Positions 17,884 through 26,820 of a stretch of 64,000 bases of DNA are shown here, in pieces; the stretch's first letter is position 1, and each line of letters opens with the position of its first letter. The DNA is from CAVSUZ01 sp963795415. GTDB taxonomy: Bacteria; Pseudomonadota; Alphaproteobacteria; Acetobacterales; Acetobacteraceae. The stretch spans positions 806,001 to 870,000 of the forward strand of contig CAWCHQ010000002.1 of NCBI GenBank assembly GCA_963795415.1, read 5' to 3'. The notes beneath the pieces are model-generated. The model worked only from the letters and a program-made list of their open reading frames with translations. It made no database searches and was not told the DNA's origin. The translations under genes and the position numbers were made by a program.

Positions 17884-19262
17884 CGGCGCTCTGGACCGCC
17901 CGGGATCTGATCGAGGCCACCGGCGGCCGCCTGGATGCCCCCCTGCATGCCCAGATCTCGGCGTCAGGCGTTTCGATCGACACGCGCAGCCTGAACCAAG
18001 GTGACCTGTTTATCGCCCTGGCCGGCGAGAACGGCGACGGGCACGCCCATGTGGCCACCGCCTTCGCCAAGGGCGCCGCCGCCGCGATGGTCCATGCCGA
18101 CGTCCCTTGTGGTGGCCCGTTGCTTCGCGTGGACGACACGCTGTCCAGCCTCGCCCGCCTCGGGGCCTATGCCCGCAGCCGGTTTTCAGGGCGCGTCGTC
18201 GCTATCACCGGCAGCGTCGGCAAGACCACCACCAAGGAGATGCTGCGGCTGATCCTCGCCGCCCATGGCCCGACCCACGCCGCAGTCGCATCCTACAACA
18301 ATCAATGGGGGCTTCCGCTGACCCTGGCGCGCACCCCGCCCGGCGCCGCCTTCTGCATCGCCGAAATCGGCATGAACCACGCGGGAGAAATCGAGCCGCT
18401 CGCCCGTCTCGCCCGCCCCCACGTGGCCGTGATCACCGCGATCGAGAAGGCGCATATCGGCCATCTCGGCAGCATCGAGGCCATCGCCGACGAAAAGGCC
18501 TCGATCTTTCGCGGGCTGGAACCGGGGGGAACGGCCGTTCTCCCCGCCGACTCCCCGATGCTCGGCCGGCTGGTGCAGGCGGCGGGCCCGGCAGAGCTGG
18601 TGACCTTCGGCAGCTCCTCCCAGGCCGATGCGCGGCTGCTGTCGCTGGATGCCGATGCGAACGGCACCGTCGCCCTGCTTCTGGTCTTCGGCGATACGAT
18701 CTGCCTTCGCCTCGCGGCTCCAGGCCGGCACATGGTCATGAATGCACTCGCCGCCATCACGACGGCCTCGGCACTGAGCGTTCTGCCGCAGGACGCCGCG
18801 GCCGCGCTCTCCGGTTTTACCTCCATGGCCGGACGTGGCCTGCGCCGCACGATCATCGTTCCTGGCGGGCATGCCATGCTGCTCGACGAAAGCTACAACG
18901 GCAATGGCGCCTCAATGCGCGCGGCGCTTTCCGTGCTCGGCATGCTGCCCGCCAGCCGCCGCATTGCCGTCCTGGGCGACATGCTGGAACTGGGCGCCGA
19001 GGCGCCCGCCGAGCATGCTGCCCTGGCCGAAACCGTGGCCGCTTCGGCCGACCTGCTGTTCTGCTGCGGGCCGCTGATGCGCAACCTGTTCGACACCGTC
19101 CCTGAACGCATCCGTGCCACCCATGTCGCCGATGCCGCGAAGATGGCGGCGCTGCTTCCCGCCGTGATCCGTGCGGGTGATGCCATCCTGGTCAAGGGCA
19201 GCCTGGGCACCCGCATGAAGCAGGTTGTCGCCGCGCTCGACCGGCTCGCGGAGACCGCCTGA
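17880..19262 (+). CDS. murF: UDP-MurNAc-tripeptide-D-Ala-D-Ala ligase MurF
   Basis: MurF attaches D-alanyl-D-alanine to complete the UDP-MurNAc-pentapeptide. The 460-aa protein has VSIDTRSLNQGDLFIALAGE near the N-terminus, the P-loop VVAITGSVGKTTTKEMLRL, the Mur-ligase block CIAEIGMNHAGEIEPLARLA and DESYNGNGASMRAAL in the C-terminal domain. Length is normal. It overlaps murE by 4 bases and its TGA shares one base with the mraY ATG (TGATG). Confidence 0.95.
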   Translation: MTALWTARDLIEATGGRLDAPLHAQISASGVSIDTRSLNQGDLFIALAGENGDGHAHVATAFAKGAAAAMVHADVPCGGPLLRVDDTLSSLARLGAYARSRFSGRVVAITGSVGKTTTKEMLRLILAAHGPTHAAVASYNNQWGLPLTLARTPPGAAFCIAEIGMNHAGEIEPLARLARPHVAVITAIEKAHIGHLGSIEAIADEKASIFRGLEPGGTAVLPADSPMLGRLVQAAGPAELVTFGSSSQADARLLSLDADANGTVALLLVFGDTICLRLAAPGRHMVMNALAAITTASALSVLPQDAAAALSGFTSMAGRGLRRTIIVPGGHAMLLDESYNGNGASMRAALSVLGMLPASRRIAVLGDMLELGAEAPAEHAALAETVAASADLLFCCGPLMRNLFDTVPERIRATHVADAAKMAALLPAVIRAGDAILVKGSLGTRMKQVVAALDRLAETA

Positions 19263-20350
19263 TGCTGTACTCCATCGCCCAGTCCTTCGCCGCCCACTAC
19301 ACACTGGCGAATCTGTTCCGCTACATCAGCTTCCGCTCCGGCGCCGCCTGCATGACCGCGCTGGTGGTCAGCTTCATCATCGGCCCCGCCCTGATTCGCT
19401 GGCTTCGGGTGAAGCAGAAGCAGGGACAGCCGATCCGGTCCGACGGGCCCGCCCGCCACATCCTGGAAAAGGCTGGCACCCCCACGATGGGTGGCACGCT
19501 GATCCTGATCGCCACGCTGGGTTCGACCTTGCTCTGGGTCGATCTCCGAAACCGTTACATCTGGGCCGTACTGGGCGTGACCCTGGGTTACGGGCTGCTC
19601 GGCCTCGCCGACGATTACCTGAAGCTGGCGCGTCGCAACCACAAAGGCCTGTCGGGCAAGGGCAAGCTGGTCGGCCAGGCGATGATCGGCATCGCCGCGG
19701 CGATCTGGATCATGCACACCACCGACGGCAATCTGGGCGACAAACTCGCCGTCCCCGTCTTCAAGGACATGCTGATCCCGCTCGGCTGGGGCTTTCCGGT
19801 CTTCGGGATGCTGGTGATGCTCGGTAGCTCCAACGCGGTGAATTTGACCGACGGGCTGGACGGCCTTGCCATCGTCCCCAGCATCATCGCCGCGGGCGTG
19901 TTCGCCCTGATTGCCTACCTGGTCGGCAACCACGTCTTCGCCGACTACCTGCAACTGCATCCCGTGCCTGGCGCAGGCGAGCTGGCCGTGTTCTGCTCCG
20001 CCCTGATCGGAGCCGGCCTGGGTTTCCTGTGGTTCAACGCACCGCCCGCCGCGGTGTTCATGGGCGATACCGGCAGCCTGGCGCTCGGCGGCGCGCTCGG
20101 CGCCATCGCCGTCGCCACCAAGCACGAGATCGTCCTGATGATCGTCGGCGGCCTGTTCGTCGTCGAAACCGTCTCGGTGGTCATCCAGGTCTTCTGGTTC
20201 AAGCGCACCGGCACCCGCGTCTTCCTGATGGCGCCTCTGCACCACCACTTCGAAAAGAAGGGCTGGGCGGAGCCCACCATCGTGATCCGGTTCTGGATCA
20301 TCTCGATGATCCTGGCCCTGATCGGCCTTGCGACGCTGAAAATCCGATGA
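19262..20350 (+). CDS. mraY: Phospho-MurNAc-pentapeptide transferase MraY
   Basis: MraY transfers phospho-MurNAc-pentapeptide to undecaprenyl phosphate, giving lipid I at the inner membrane. The 362-aa protein has about ten hydrophobic segments. The conserved active-site loops include GTPTMGGTLILIATLG, GLADDYLKL (DD pair), NAVNLTDGLDGLA and the C-terminal LMAPLHHHFEKKGWAE (HHHFE box). It overlaps murF by one base, and its TGA overlaps the murD ATG (ATGA). Confidence 0.96.
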   Translation: MLYSIAQSFAAHYTLANLFRYISFRSGAACMTALVVSFIIGPALIRWLRVKQKQGQPIRSDGPARHILEKAGTPTMGGTLILIATLGSTLLWVDLRNRYIWAVLGVTLGYGLLGLADDYLKLARRNHKGLSGKGKLVGQAMIGIAAAIWIMHTTDGNLGDKLAVPVFKDMLIPLGWGFPVFGMLVMLGSSNAVNLTDGLDGLAIVPSIIAAGVFALIAYLVGNHVFADYLQLHPVPGAGELAVFCSALIGAGLGFLWFNAPPAAVFMGDTGSLALGGALGAIAVATKHEIVLMIVGGLFVVETVSVVIQVFWFKRTGTRVFLMAPLHHHFEKKGWAEPTIVIRFWIISMILALIGLATLKIR

Positions 20351-21870
20351 ACGGTTTCCCCTCCGACCTGTTCGCCGGATCGCGCTTCGCCGTCCTGGGC
20401 CTCGGCAAGAACGGCTGGCCCGCGGCCCAGGCGCTCGCCGCCATGGGCGCCGAGGTTATTGCCTGGGACGACCGCCAAACTCCCCCTCCCCTTGCGGGAG
20501 GGGATCGAGCCGCTAAGCGGATCGATGGGGAGGGGTCGCTCGAGATCAAAGATTTCGCCGCCGTCCCCTTCAACTTCGACGCCCTGATCCTCTCGCCGGG
20601 CATCCCGCACACACTTCCGAAACCCCACCCGGTTGCGCTGCGCGCGCGCGAGGCCGGCGTGCCGATCCTCTCCGACGCCGAACTGCTGTTCCAGGCCGTC
20701 CGCCGCGCGGGCTCGAGGGCCCGCTTCATCGGTGTCACCGGCACCAACGGCAAATCCACCACCACCGCCCTGACGGCGCATATCCTCTCCACGTCATGGC
20801 CGGGCCAGACCTGGCCATCCACGTCGCTGACCGACCAAGCCTCGGGCGCCGCTCCCCCCGTCGCCGCCGGCGCCAATCTCGGCCCCGCCGCGCTCGCGCT
20901 GCCGCTGCTGCCCGATAACGGCTTCTACGTCCTTGAAATGTCCTCCTATATGTTGGAGCGACTCGCCACGCTCCGGTTCGATGCGGCGGCGATGCTCAAC
21001 CTCAGCCCCGACCATATCGACCGCCACGGCGACATGGCCGGCTACGCCTCCGCCAAGCGGGCCATCTTCGACCGCCAGACCGCAGGCGATCTGGCGGTCA
21101 TCGGCACCGACGACGCACCCTCCCGCGAGATGGCGGAGTGGCTCCGCACCCGCCCGGCCCGCATCACCCCCATCTCCGGTCCGGCGTCCACCCACCTCGT
21201 CGCCAATGCACCTGCTTTGCCGGGTGCCCACAACGCCCAGAACGCCGCCGCCGCCTTGGCCATCACCGAATGGCTCGGCCTTCCGCATGATGCCATCATG
21301 CCCGCCATCGCGACCTTCCCCGGCCTGCCGCACCGCCAGCAGCGGATCGCCACAATCGACGGCACCACCTTCATCAACGACAGCAAAGCCACCAACGCCG
21401 ACGCCGCCGCACGCGCCCTCGGGTGCTACGACCGGGTGATCTGGATCGCCGGCGGCATCGCAAAGGAAGGCGGCATCGTCCCGCTCGCCCCACTCTTCCC
21501 CCGCATCGCCAAGGCCCTGCTGATCGGTCGCGACGCCCCCGCCTTCGCAGCCACCCTGGCTCGCCACGGCGTGCCCCACGAGGTGGCCGGCACCCTGGAG
21601 GCGGCTGTCCCCGCCGCCTTTGCCATCGCCCGCGCCGCATCCACCCCCGTCGTCCTGCTCTCCCCCGCTTGCGCCAGCTTCGACCAGTTCTCCGGCTTCG
21701 ATGCCCGTGGAGATCGCTTCGCCGCCCTGGTCCGCGCCCTTCCCCCTCCGCTTGCGGGAGGCCGGGCCCCATCTCCCCCGCCCCTTGCGGGCGGCTTGCC
21801 CTCGGGCCGGCCGGAGGCCGGACCCGAGGGGGGGTGGGGGGAGGGGTCAAGCCCCGAGAAGGCCGCCTGA
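20347..21870 (+). CDS. murD: UDP-MurNAc-L-Ala:D-Glu ligase MurD
   Basis: MurD adds D-glutamate to UDP-MurNAc-L-Ala. From ATG 20347 the product is 507 aa, against a usual length of about 440-460. Recognisable elements are FAVLGLGKNGWPAAQALAAM, GVTGTNGKSTTTALTAHIL, NLSPDHIDRHGDMAGYASAK and INDSKATNADAAARAL. The extra length comes from three translated palindromic repeats: residues about 45-64 (TPPPLAGG...), about 149-158 (SWPGQTWPS) and the tail from about residue 465 (PPPLAGG repeated). The catalytic blocks are intact, so the enzyme is probably functional. The stop shares one base with the ftsW ATG. Confidence 0.93.
   Translation: MNGFPSDLFAGSRFAVLGLGKNGWPAAQALAAMGAEVIAWDDRQTPPPLAGGDRAAKRIDGEGSLEIKDFAAVPFNFDALILSPGIPHTLPKPHPVALRAREAGVPILSDAELLFQAVRRAGSRARFIGVTGTNGKSTTTALTAHILSTSWPGQTWPSTSLTDQASGAAPPVAAGANLGPAALALPLLPDNGFYVLEMSSYMLERLATLRFDAAAMLNLSPDHIDRHGDMAGYASAKRAIFDRQTAGDLAVIGTDDAPSREMAEWLRTRPARITPISGPASTHLVANAPALPGAHNAQNAAAALAITEWLGLPHDAIMPAIATFPGLPHRQQRIATIDGTTFINDSKATNADAAARALGCYDRVIWIAGGIAKEGGIVPLAPLFPRIAKALLIGRDAPAFAATLARHGVPHEVAGTLEAAVPAAFAIARAASTPVVLLSPACASFDQFSGFDARGDRFAALVRALPPPLAGGRAPSPPPLAGGLPSGRPEAGPEGGWGEGSSPEKAA
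20480..20537. repeat. CTCCCCCTCCCC-type palindrome translated in murD (N-terminal part)
   Basis: It starts CTCCCCCTCCCCTTGCGGGA and ends GGGGAGGGGTC, with an inner hairpin around CCGC-taa-GCGG. It belongs to the same family as the terminal repeats of the DUF559 unit at 26827-27268 and the copy in murG. Confidence 0.85.
20792..20820. repeat. Palindromic repeat translated in murD, second site
   Basis: CGTCATGGCCGGGCCAGACC followed by TGGCCATCC is a variant of the murE and ftsA-ftsZ repeat. It encodes about ten residues between the P-loop helix (ALTAHIL) and the conserved NLG segment. Confidence 0.8.
21740..21848. repeat. Composite palindrome at the 3' end of murD
   Basis: Two CCCCTTGCGGG-like units are followed by GGCCGGCCGGAGGCCGG and GGGGGGAGGGGTC. 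Together they encode the last 35-40 residues of MurD, including PPPLAGG twice. It looks like a nested or tandem repeat insertion that extended the gene. Confidence 0.75.
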
Positions 21871-22985
21871 TGGCCCTCTCCCGTGCCGACACTTCCGTCC
21901 TGGGCCGCTGGTGGTGGTCAGTTGACCGCCTCACCCTCAGCGCCGTCGGCCTGCTCATCGGCTTCGGCTACATCATGGTGCTGGCCTCCAGCCCCTCGGT
22001 CGCCGAGCGCATCGGCGACGCCCGCAATACCCTGATCGTCAAGCAGGTCGTGTTCCTGGCCCTCGCCGGCGCCATCGTTACCGCCGTCTCGCTGCTCTCC
22101 CCGCGCGACATCCGTCGCCTCGCCATCGTCGGCTGCATCCTCGCCATGATGCTCACCGCCGCCACCCTGGTCTCCGGCGTCGAGATCAAGGGCGCCCGCC
22201 GCTGGATCGCCCTGCCGGGCATGGCCATCCAACCATCGGAGTTCCTGAAGCCCTGCTTCGCCGTCGTCGCCGCCTGGCTGATCGCCGAGGGCCGCCGCGT
22301 CCGCCTGCCCGGCACGCTCGCCGCCGGGGCGATCTTTCTGCTGATTGTACTGCTGCTGAAGGCCCAGCCGGATATCGGCATGACGGCGGTAATCACCGCC
22401 GTCTTCTTCGCCCAGCTGTTCGTGGATGGGCTGAACCTGTTCCTGGTGGCCATCGGGATCGCCGGGATCTGCGCCGGGGCGGTCGGCGCCTACGTGCTGT
22501 TCCCCCACGTGCAGGTGCGCGTGCACGAATTCCTGCACCCGGTCGGCTCCAACACCTACCAGGTCACAACCGCCCTGGAGGCCTTCGGCAATGGCGGCCT
22601 GTTCGGCCGCGGCCCGGGTGAGGGCCGCGTGAAAGACATCCTGCCCGACGCCCATGCCGACTTCGTCTTCGCCGTCGCCGGCGAGGAATTCGGCATGTTC
22701 GTCTGCCTCATTATCCTCGGCCTGTTTGCCTTCGTCGTCCTGCGCGGCCTGTTGCGCCTGCTGAAAGAACAGGACCTCTTCACCCTTCTCGCTTGTGCCG
22801 GCCTGCTCGTCGGCTTCGGCCTGCAGGCTTTCGTCAACATGGCTTCGTCGCTGGAGCTGATCCCGACCAAGGGCATGACCCTGCCCTTCGTCTCCTACGG
22901 CGGCTCATCTGTCCTCGCGATCGCGCTCGGCATTGGCATGCTGCTCGCCCTCACCCGCCGCCGCCACCATGGAGACGGGCTATGA
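21870..22985 (+). CDS. ftsW: Septal peptidoglycan glycosyltransferase FtsW
   Basis: FtsW is the SEDS-family polymerase that works with FtsI at the septum. From ATG 21870 (TGATG overlap with murD) the product is 371 aa with about ten membrane segments. SEDS hallmarks are GARRWIALPGMAIQPSEFLK, the LPDAHADFVFAVAGEEFG block and LPFVSYGGSSVLAIALGIG. Upstream in-frame starts lie inside murD and are not needed. The TGA stop overlaps an ATG at 22982 that may once have been the murG start. Confidence 0.95.
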   Translation: MALSRADTSVLGRWWWSVDRLTLSAVGLLIGFGYIMVLASSPSVAERIGDARNTLIVKQVVFLALAGAIVTAVSLLSPRDIRRLAIVGCILAMMLTAATLVSGVEIKGARRWIALPGMAIQPSEFLKPCFAVVAAWLIAEGRRVRLPGTLAAGAIFLLIVLLLKAQPDIGMTAVITAVFFAQLFVDGLNLFLVAIGIAGICAGAVGAYVLFPHVQVRVHEFLHPVGSNTYQVTTALEAFGNGGLFGRGPGEGRVKDILPDAHADFVFAVAGEEFGMFVCLIILGLFAFVVLRGLLRLLKEQDLFTLLACAGLLVGFGLQAFVNMASSLELIPTKGMTLPFVSYGGSSVLAIALGIGMLLALTRRRHHGDGL

Positions 22986-23027
22986 GCGGTCTCAATCGTC
23001 CGTGGTTCGCCCGGAGGGCCGCCGAGA

Positions 23028-23100
23028 ACACACAGAGGACCACTGAGATGTCAAAAACTGACCTCTGTGGCCCTCTGTGTGTCCTCCGTGGTTCTCCGTG
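23028..23100. repeat. Inverted repeat between ftsW and murG
   Basis: ACACACAGAGG (23028-23038) pairs with CCTCTGTGTGT (23072-23082), followed by related units CCTCCGTGGTTCTCCGTGTG. It lies in the roughly 160-base gap between two otherwise overlapping genes. Repeats of this CTCTGTG/CCGTGG type are common dispersed elements. Here it separates murG from the ATG that overlaps the ftsW stop. Confidence 0.65.
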
Positions 23101-23148
23101 TGAAACCTTAAACCCCACCGTCCAGATCGTCCTCAGTGGGAATGCCTC

Positions 23149-24360
23149 ATGAGAGGTCCCGCAGTGCGCCCCATCGTGATCGCCGCCGGCGGCACAGGCG
23201 GGCACCTCTTCCCCGCCGAGGCCCTTGCCGCCGAGCTGATCGCCCGTGGCCGCCGCGTCGCCCTGATGACCGACGCCCGCTCCGGAGCCATCCACAGCGA
23301 CGTCTTCGCTGGCCGCGAGTGCTTCGTCCTGCGGGGGGCCGGGATCGCGGGCCGGGGCGCCGTCCGGGCCGCGAGAGGCGTCGCGGCGATCGGTGCCGGA
23401 GCCATCCAGGCTCGCGCCATCCTCGCCGGCATCGATCCCGCCGTGCTGGTCGCATTCGGCGGCTATCCCTCCGTGGCGCCCATCCTCGGCGCACGCATGC
23501 TCCGGCGCGGCCCCGTGGTCGTGCTGCATGAGCAGAACGCGGTGCTCGGCCGCGCCAATCGCTTCCTGGCCCGCCATGCATCCTTGCTCGCCCTGAGTTT
23601 CCCGGAAACGCAGCGCGTCCCGCCGGCCGTCAGGTCCGCTTTCATCGGCAACCCGGTGCGCCCGGCGATCGCCGCGCTTGCTGGCGCACCCTATACGCCA
23701 CCCCGGGATCAGATCCGTCTCGCCGTTCTCGGCGGCTCTCTCGGCGCCCGGGTGTTCAGCGACGTTGTTCCCGCCGCTATCACCGCCTTGCCGGCCGCGC
23801 TCCGCGCCCGCCTGCACGTCACCCAGCAGTGCCGGACCGAAGATCTGGCCCGCGTCCGCCAGGCCTACGCCGCTTCGGGCATCCACCCCGACCTGTCGCC
23901 CTTCTTCCCCGACGTGGCGGACCGTCTCGCCGCCGCGCATCTGGTGATCACCCGTGCCGGCGCATCGACCGTCGCGGAGCTAGCAGTCGCCGGGCGGCCG
24001 GCCATCGTCGTGCCGCTTCCCCACGCCATCGACGACCATCAGACCGCCAACGCGAGCGCCCTCGTGGCCGCCGGCGGCGCCTGGATGATCCCGCAGCCCG
24101 ACTTCACCGCTTCTGCTCTCGGCCGGGTGCTAACGGAACTGCTGGACCAGCCCGCCCGCCTTACCACCACGGCTGCGGCTGCCCGAGCCATCGCCCGGCC
24201 CGATGCCGCATCGCGCCTCGCCGACGCCGTCGAATCCTTCGCGCCAACCAGCGAAACATCTCCCCCTCCCCTAGCGGGAGGATCGAGCCGCGAAGCGGAT
24301 CAATTGGGGGAGGGGTCAATCCCAAGGGTGTCTGTGATCCCCAAGGAGGTCCACCCATGA
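23149..24360 (+). CDS. murG: UDP-GlcNAc:lipid I GlcNAc transferase MurG
   Basis: MurG makes lipid II on the cytoplasmic face of the membrane. The 403-aa product has the N-terminal IVIAAGGTGGHLFPAEALA loop, HEQNAVLGRANRFLA, the C-terminal GGSLGARVFSDVVP and VITRAGASTVAELAVAGRPA. The ATG at 23149 is used; GTG at 23164 (RPIVIAAGG) is an alternative closer to the conserved start. The last roughly 30 residues (from about 371, TSPPPLAGG...) are translated from a palindromic repeat, so the tail is not ancestral. The stop overlaps the murC ATG. Confidence 0.94.
   Translation: MRGPAVRPIVIAAGGTGGHLFPAEALAAELIARGRRVALMTDARSGAIHSDVFAGRECFVLRGAGIAGRGAVRAARGVAAIGAGAIQARAILAGIDPAVLVAFGGYPSVAPILGARMLRRGPVVVLHEQNAVLGRANRFLARHASLLALSFPETQRVPPAVRSAFIGNPVRPAIAALAGAPYTPPRDQIRLAVLGGSLGARVFSDVVPAAITALPAALRARLHVTQQCRTEDLARVRQAYAASGIHPDLSPFFPDVADRLAAAHLVITRAGASTVAELAVAGRPAIVVPLPHAIDDHQTANASALVAAGGAWMIPQPDFTASALGRVLTELLDQPARLTTTAAAARAIARPDAASRLADAVESFAPTSETSPPPLAGGSSREADQLGEGSIPRVSVIPKEVHP
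24260..24318. repeat. CTCCCCCTCCCC-type palindrome at the 3' end of murG
   Basis: TCTCCCCCTCCCCTAGCGGG leads into an inner hairpin around CCGC-gaa-GCGG, and the copy ends TGGGGGAGGGGTC. It is the same family and layout as the murD copy at 20480-20537 and is translated as part of the MurG C-terminus. Confidence 0.82.
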
Positions 24361-25790
24361 GGGCGCTGCCCCTTTCCATCGGAACCATCCACTTCATCGG
24401 CATCGGCGGCATCGGCATGTCTGGCATCGCCGAGGTCCTGCACACCCTCGGCTATACAGTGCAGGGCAGCGATCTGAACAATTCTCCCAACGTCCGCCGC
24501 CTGCGCGAGGCCGGCATCGCCGTCTCTATCGGCCACGACGCGGCCAATCTCGGCGACGCCCGCGTGGCGGTCGTCTCCTCGGCCGTCAGGCGCGACAACC
24601 CGGAAGTCCTCGCCGCCCGCGCTCGCTTCATCCCGGTGGTCCGGCGCGCCGAGATGCTGGCCGAGCTGATGCGGCTGAAATGGTCCGTCGCCGTCGGCGG
24701 CACCCATGGCAAGACCACCACCACCAGTCTGATCGCCGCCGTGCTGGAAGCCGCGCATCTCGATCCCACCGTCATCAATGGCGGCATAATCAACGCTTAC
24801 GGCACCAACACGCGCCTCGGCGCCGGCGACTGGATGGTGGTGGAGGCCGATGAAAGCGATGGCAGTTTCCTTCGCCTGCCCGCCGTCATCGCCGTCGTCA
24901 CCAACATGGACCCCGAGCACCTGGACCATTGGGGCACGCCGGAGGCCATGCTCGCGGGATATGACCAGTTCGTCGCCAATATTCCGTTCTACGGCTTCGC
25001 CGTGCTCTGCATCGACCACCCGGCGGTGCAGCAGATGATCCCACACCTGTCCGACCGCCGCATCATCACGTACGGGTTCTCGCCCCAGGCGGATGTGCGC
25101 GCCGACCGGATCGTCGCCGACCGGCTCGGCGCCACCTTCGAGGTCATCGTCACCGACCGTGGCCACAACCGCTCGCGCAAGATGGGTCCCTTCCGGCTGC
25201 CCATGCTGGGCCACCACAACGTCCAGAACGCCCTGGCCGCCGTGGCCGTCGGCGTCGAGATGATGATCGACGACGACACCCTGCGCAGCGCCTTCGCCGC
25301 CTTCCGCGGCGTCAAGCGCCGCTTCACCAAGACCGGCGAGGCCGGGGGCATCACCATCATCGACGATTACGGCCACCACCCGGTCGAGATCGCTGCCGTG
25401 CTGAAGGCCGCACGGCAGGCCGGCGCCCGCGACGTGGTGGCCGTCGTCCAGCCGCACCGCTACACGCGGCTGCATTCGCTGTTCAACGAGTTCTGCGCCT
25501 GCATGAACGACGCCGGCACGGTGATCGTCGCGGATGTCTATCCCGCCGGCGAGCCGCCCATCACCGGCGTGACCCGCGACGCGCTGGTGGACGGGCTGCG
25601 TGCCCGTGGCCATCGCAGCGTCGTTCCGCTGCCCGGCCCGGAGCACCTGGCCGAAATGATCTTCGCCATCGCCAGGCCGGGCGATTTCGTCGTCTGCCTT
25701 GGCGCCGGCAACATCACCCAATGGGCCGGCGCCTTGCCGGGCGAACTCGCCGCCCTCCAGACCGCCCGTCGCGGAGGCAATGCGGCATGA
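24357..25790 (+). CDS. murC: UDP-MurNAc:L-alanine ligase MurC
   Basis: MurC adds the first amino acid to UDP-MurNAc. The product (477 aa from ATG 24357) has IHFIGIGGIGMSGIAEVLH near the N-terminus, the P-loop VAVGGTHGKTTTTSLIAAVL, VVEADESDGSFLRLPA, NMDPEHLDHWG and the C-terminal VVQPHRYTRLHSLF. Length is normal and no repeat is inserted. It overlaps murG and murB by 4 bases each. AGGAGGT lies just upstream of the ATG. Confidence 0.96.
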   Translation: MRALPLSIGTIHFIGIGGIGMSGIAEVLHTLGYTVQGSDLNNSPNVRRLREAGIAVSIGHDAANLGDARVAVVSSAVRRDNPEVLAARARFIPVVRRAEMLAELMRLKWSVAVGGTHGKTTTTSLIAAVLEAAHLDPTVINGGIINAYGTNTRLGAGDWMVVEADESDGSFLRLPAVIAVVTNMDPEHLDHWGTPEAMLAGYDQFVANIPFYGFAVLCIDHPAVQQMIPHLSDRRIITYGFSPQADVRADRIVADRLGATFEVIVTDRGHNRSRKMGPFRLPMLGHHNVQNALAAVAVGVEMMIDDDTLRSAFAAFRGVKRRFTKTGEAGGITIIDDYGHHPVEIAAVLKAARQAGARDVVAVVQPHRYTRLHSLFNEFCACMNDAGTVIVADVYPAGEPPITGVTRDALVDGLRARGHRSVVPLPGPEHLAEMIFAIARPGDFVVCLGAGNITQWAGALPGELAALQTARRGGNAA

Positions 25791-26743
25791 CGGCCTTCGC
25801 GCTTATTCGTCATTCCGACGAACACCCGCGAATGCGGGTGGACGAAGCAATCCAGAGCGGCCGCTCAGAACCAGGCCGCCGCCGCATCCGGCACGCCGTC
25901 CCGCTCGCCCCTACCACCTGGTTCCGCGTCGGCGGCCCGGCCGAGACCCTCGTCCGCCCAGCCGATCCGGGCGACCTCGCCGCACTCCTCCGCTCCCTCT
26001 CCCCCGAAACCCCCGTCCAAACCCTCGGCGCCTGCTCCAACCTCATCATCCGCGACGGCGGCTTGCCGGGCATCACCATCCGCCTCGCCCGGGGCTTCAC
26101 CGCGATCACCCCCGAGCCGGACGGGATCGTCGCCGGGGCCGCAGCCCTGGACGTTACCGTCGCCGAACACGCCGCAGCCGCCGCCCTTACAGGTCTCGAA
26201 TTTCTTTCCGGCATTCCCGGCACGATTGGCGGCGCCGTGGTGATGAATGCCGGCGCCTATGGCGGCAACATCGCCTCATGCCTCGACTGGGTGGAGGTCA
26301 TCACCCGCTCGGGCGAGCAACTCCGCCTGACCGCCGCCGACCTCGCCTTCGCCTACCGCCACGCGAAACTGCCGGCCGGAGCCGTCGTGGTCCGCGCCCG
26401 TCTGCGCGCGACGCCCGGCGCGCCCGCCGCCATCGCCGCCCGCATGGCCGAAATCCGCACCAGCCGCGAGACCACGCAGCCGATCCGTGCCCGCACTGGT
26501 GGCTCCACCTTCCGCAACCCGCCCGACATGAAGGCTTGGGAGCTGATCGACGCCGCCGGCTGCCGTGGCCTGACCTGTGGCGGCGCGTCCGTTTCGGAGC
26601 AGCACTGCAACTTCCTGATCAATATCGGTGCCGCCACGGCGGCCGACATCGAAGGCCTGGGCGAGGAGGTCCGCCAGCGCGTCCTCGCCGCGACCGGCAT
26701 CAGCCTCGAATGGGAACTACACCGCATAGGAGCCCGGGCATGA
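25787..26743 (+). CDS. murB: UDP-N-acetylenolpyruvoylglucosamine reductase MurB
   Basis: MurB is the FAD/NADPH enzyme that makes UDP-MurNAc. The 318-aa product has the FAD-binding pattern TTWFRVGGPAETLVRP, ACSNLIIRDGG, EFLSGIPGTIGGAVVMNAGA with the SGIPGxxGGA core, and the late catalytic segment GGASVSEQHCNFLIN. Residues about 8-24 (HSDEHPRMRVDEAIQS) are translated from a palindromic repeat at 25808-25855. The conserved protein probably starts near residue 33 (RIRHAVPLAP). The start overlaps the murC stop. Confidence 0.94.
   Translation: MTAFALIRHSDEHPRMRVDEAIQSGRSEPGRRRIRHAVPLAPTTWFRVGGPAETLVRPADPGDLAALLRSLSPETPVQTLGACSNLIIRDGGLPGITIRLARGFTAITPEPDGIVAGAAALDVTVAEHAAAAALTGLEFLSGIPGTIGGAVVMNAGAYGGNIASCLDWVEVITRSGEQLRLTAADLAFAYRHAKLPAGAVVVRARLRATPGAPAAIAARMAEIRTSRETTQPIRARTGGSTFRNPPDMKAWELIDAAGCRGLTCGGASVSEQHCNFLINIGAATAADIEGLGEEVRQRVLAATGISLEWELHRIGARA
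25808..25855. repeat. Palindromic repeat translated at the murB N-terminus
   Basis: It begins CGTCATTCCGACGAACACCC and ends with AATCCAG, with the hairpin CACCCGC (25823-25829), loop GAAT and GCGGGTG (25834-25840). The CGTCATTCC...ATCCAG ends match the copy between tadB and tadC. Confidence 0.78.
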
Positions 26744-26820
26744 ACTACCCGCTACTGTCTCTCCCGTTTCCCTTGCGGGCAGGGACTGGGCACGAGGCCT
26801 GGAGCCAAACCGGCCACGCT

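Noticed and set aside
24300..25721. 473-aa minus-strand frame antisense to murC
   Set aside because: Asp/His/Gly-rich low-complexity translation, no family features; murC on the other strand is certain.
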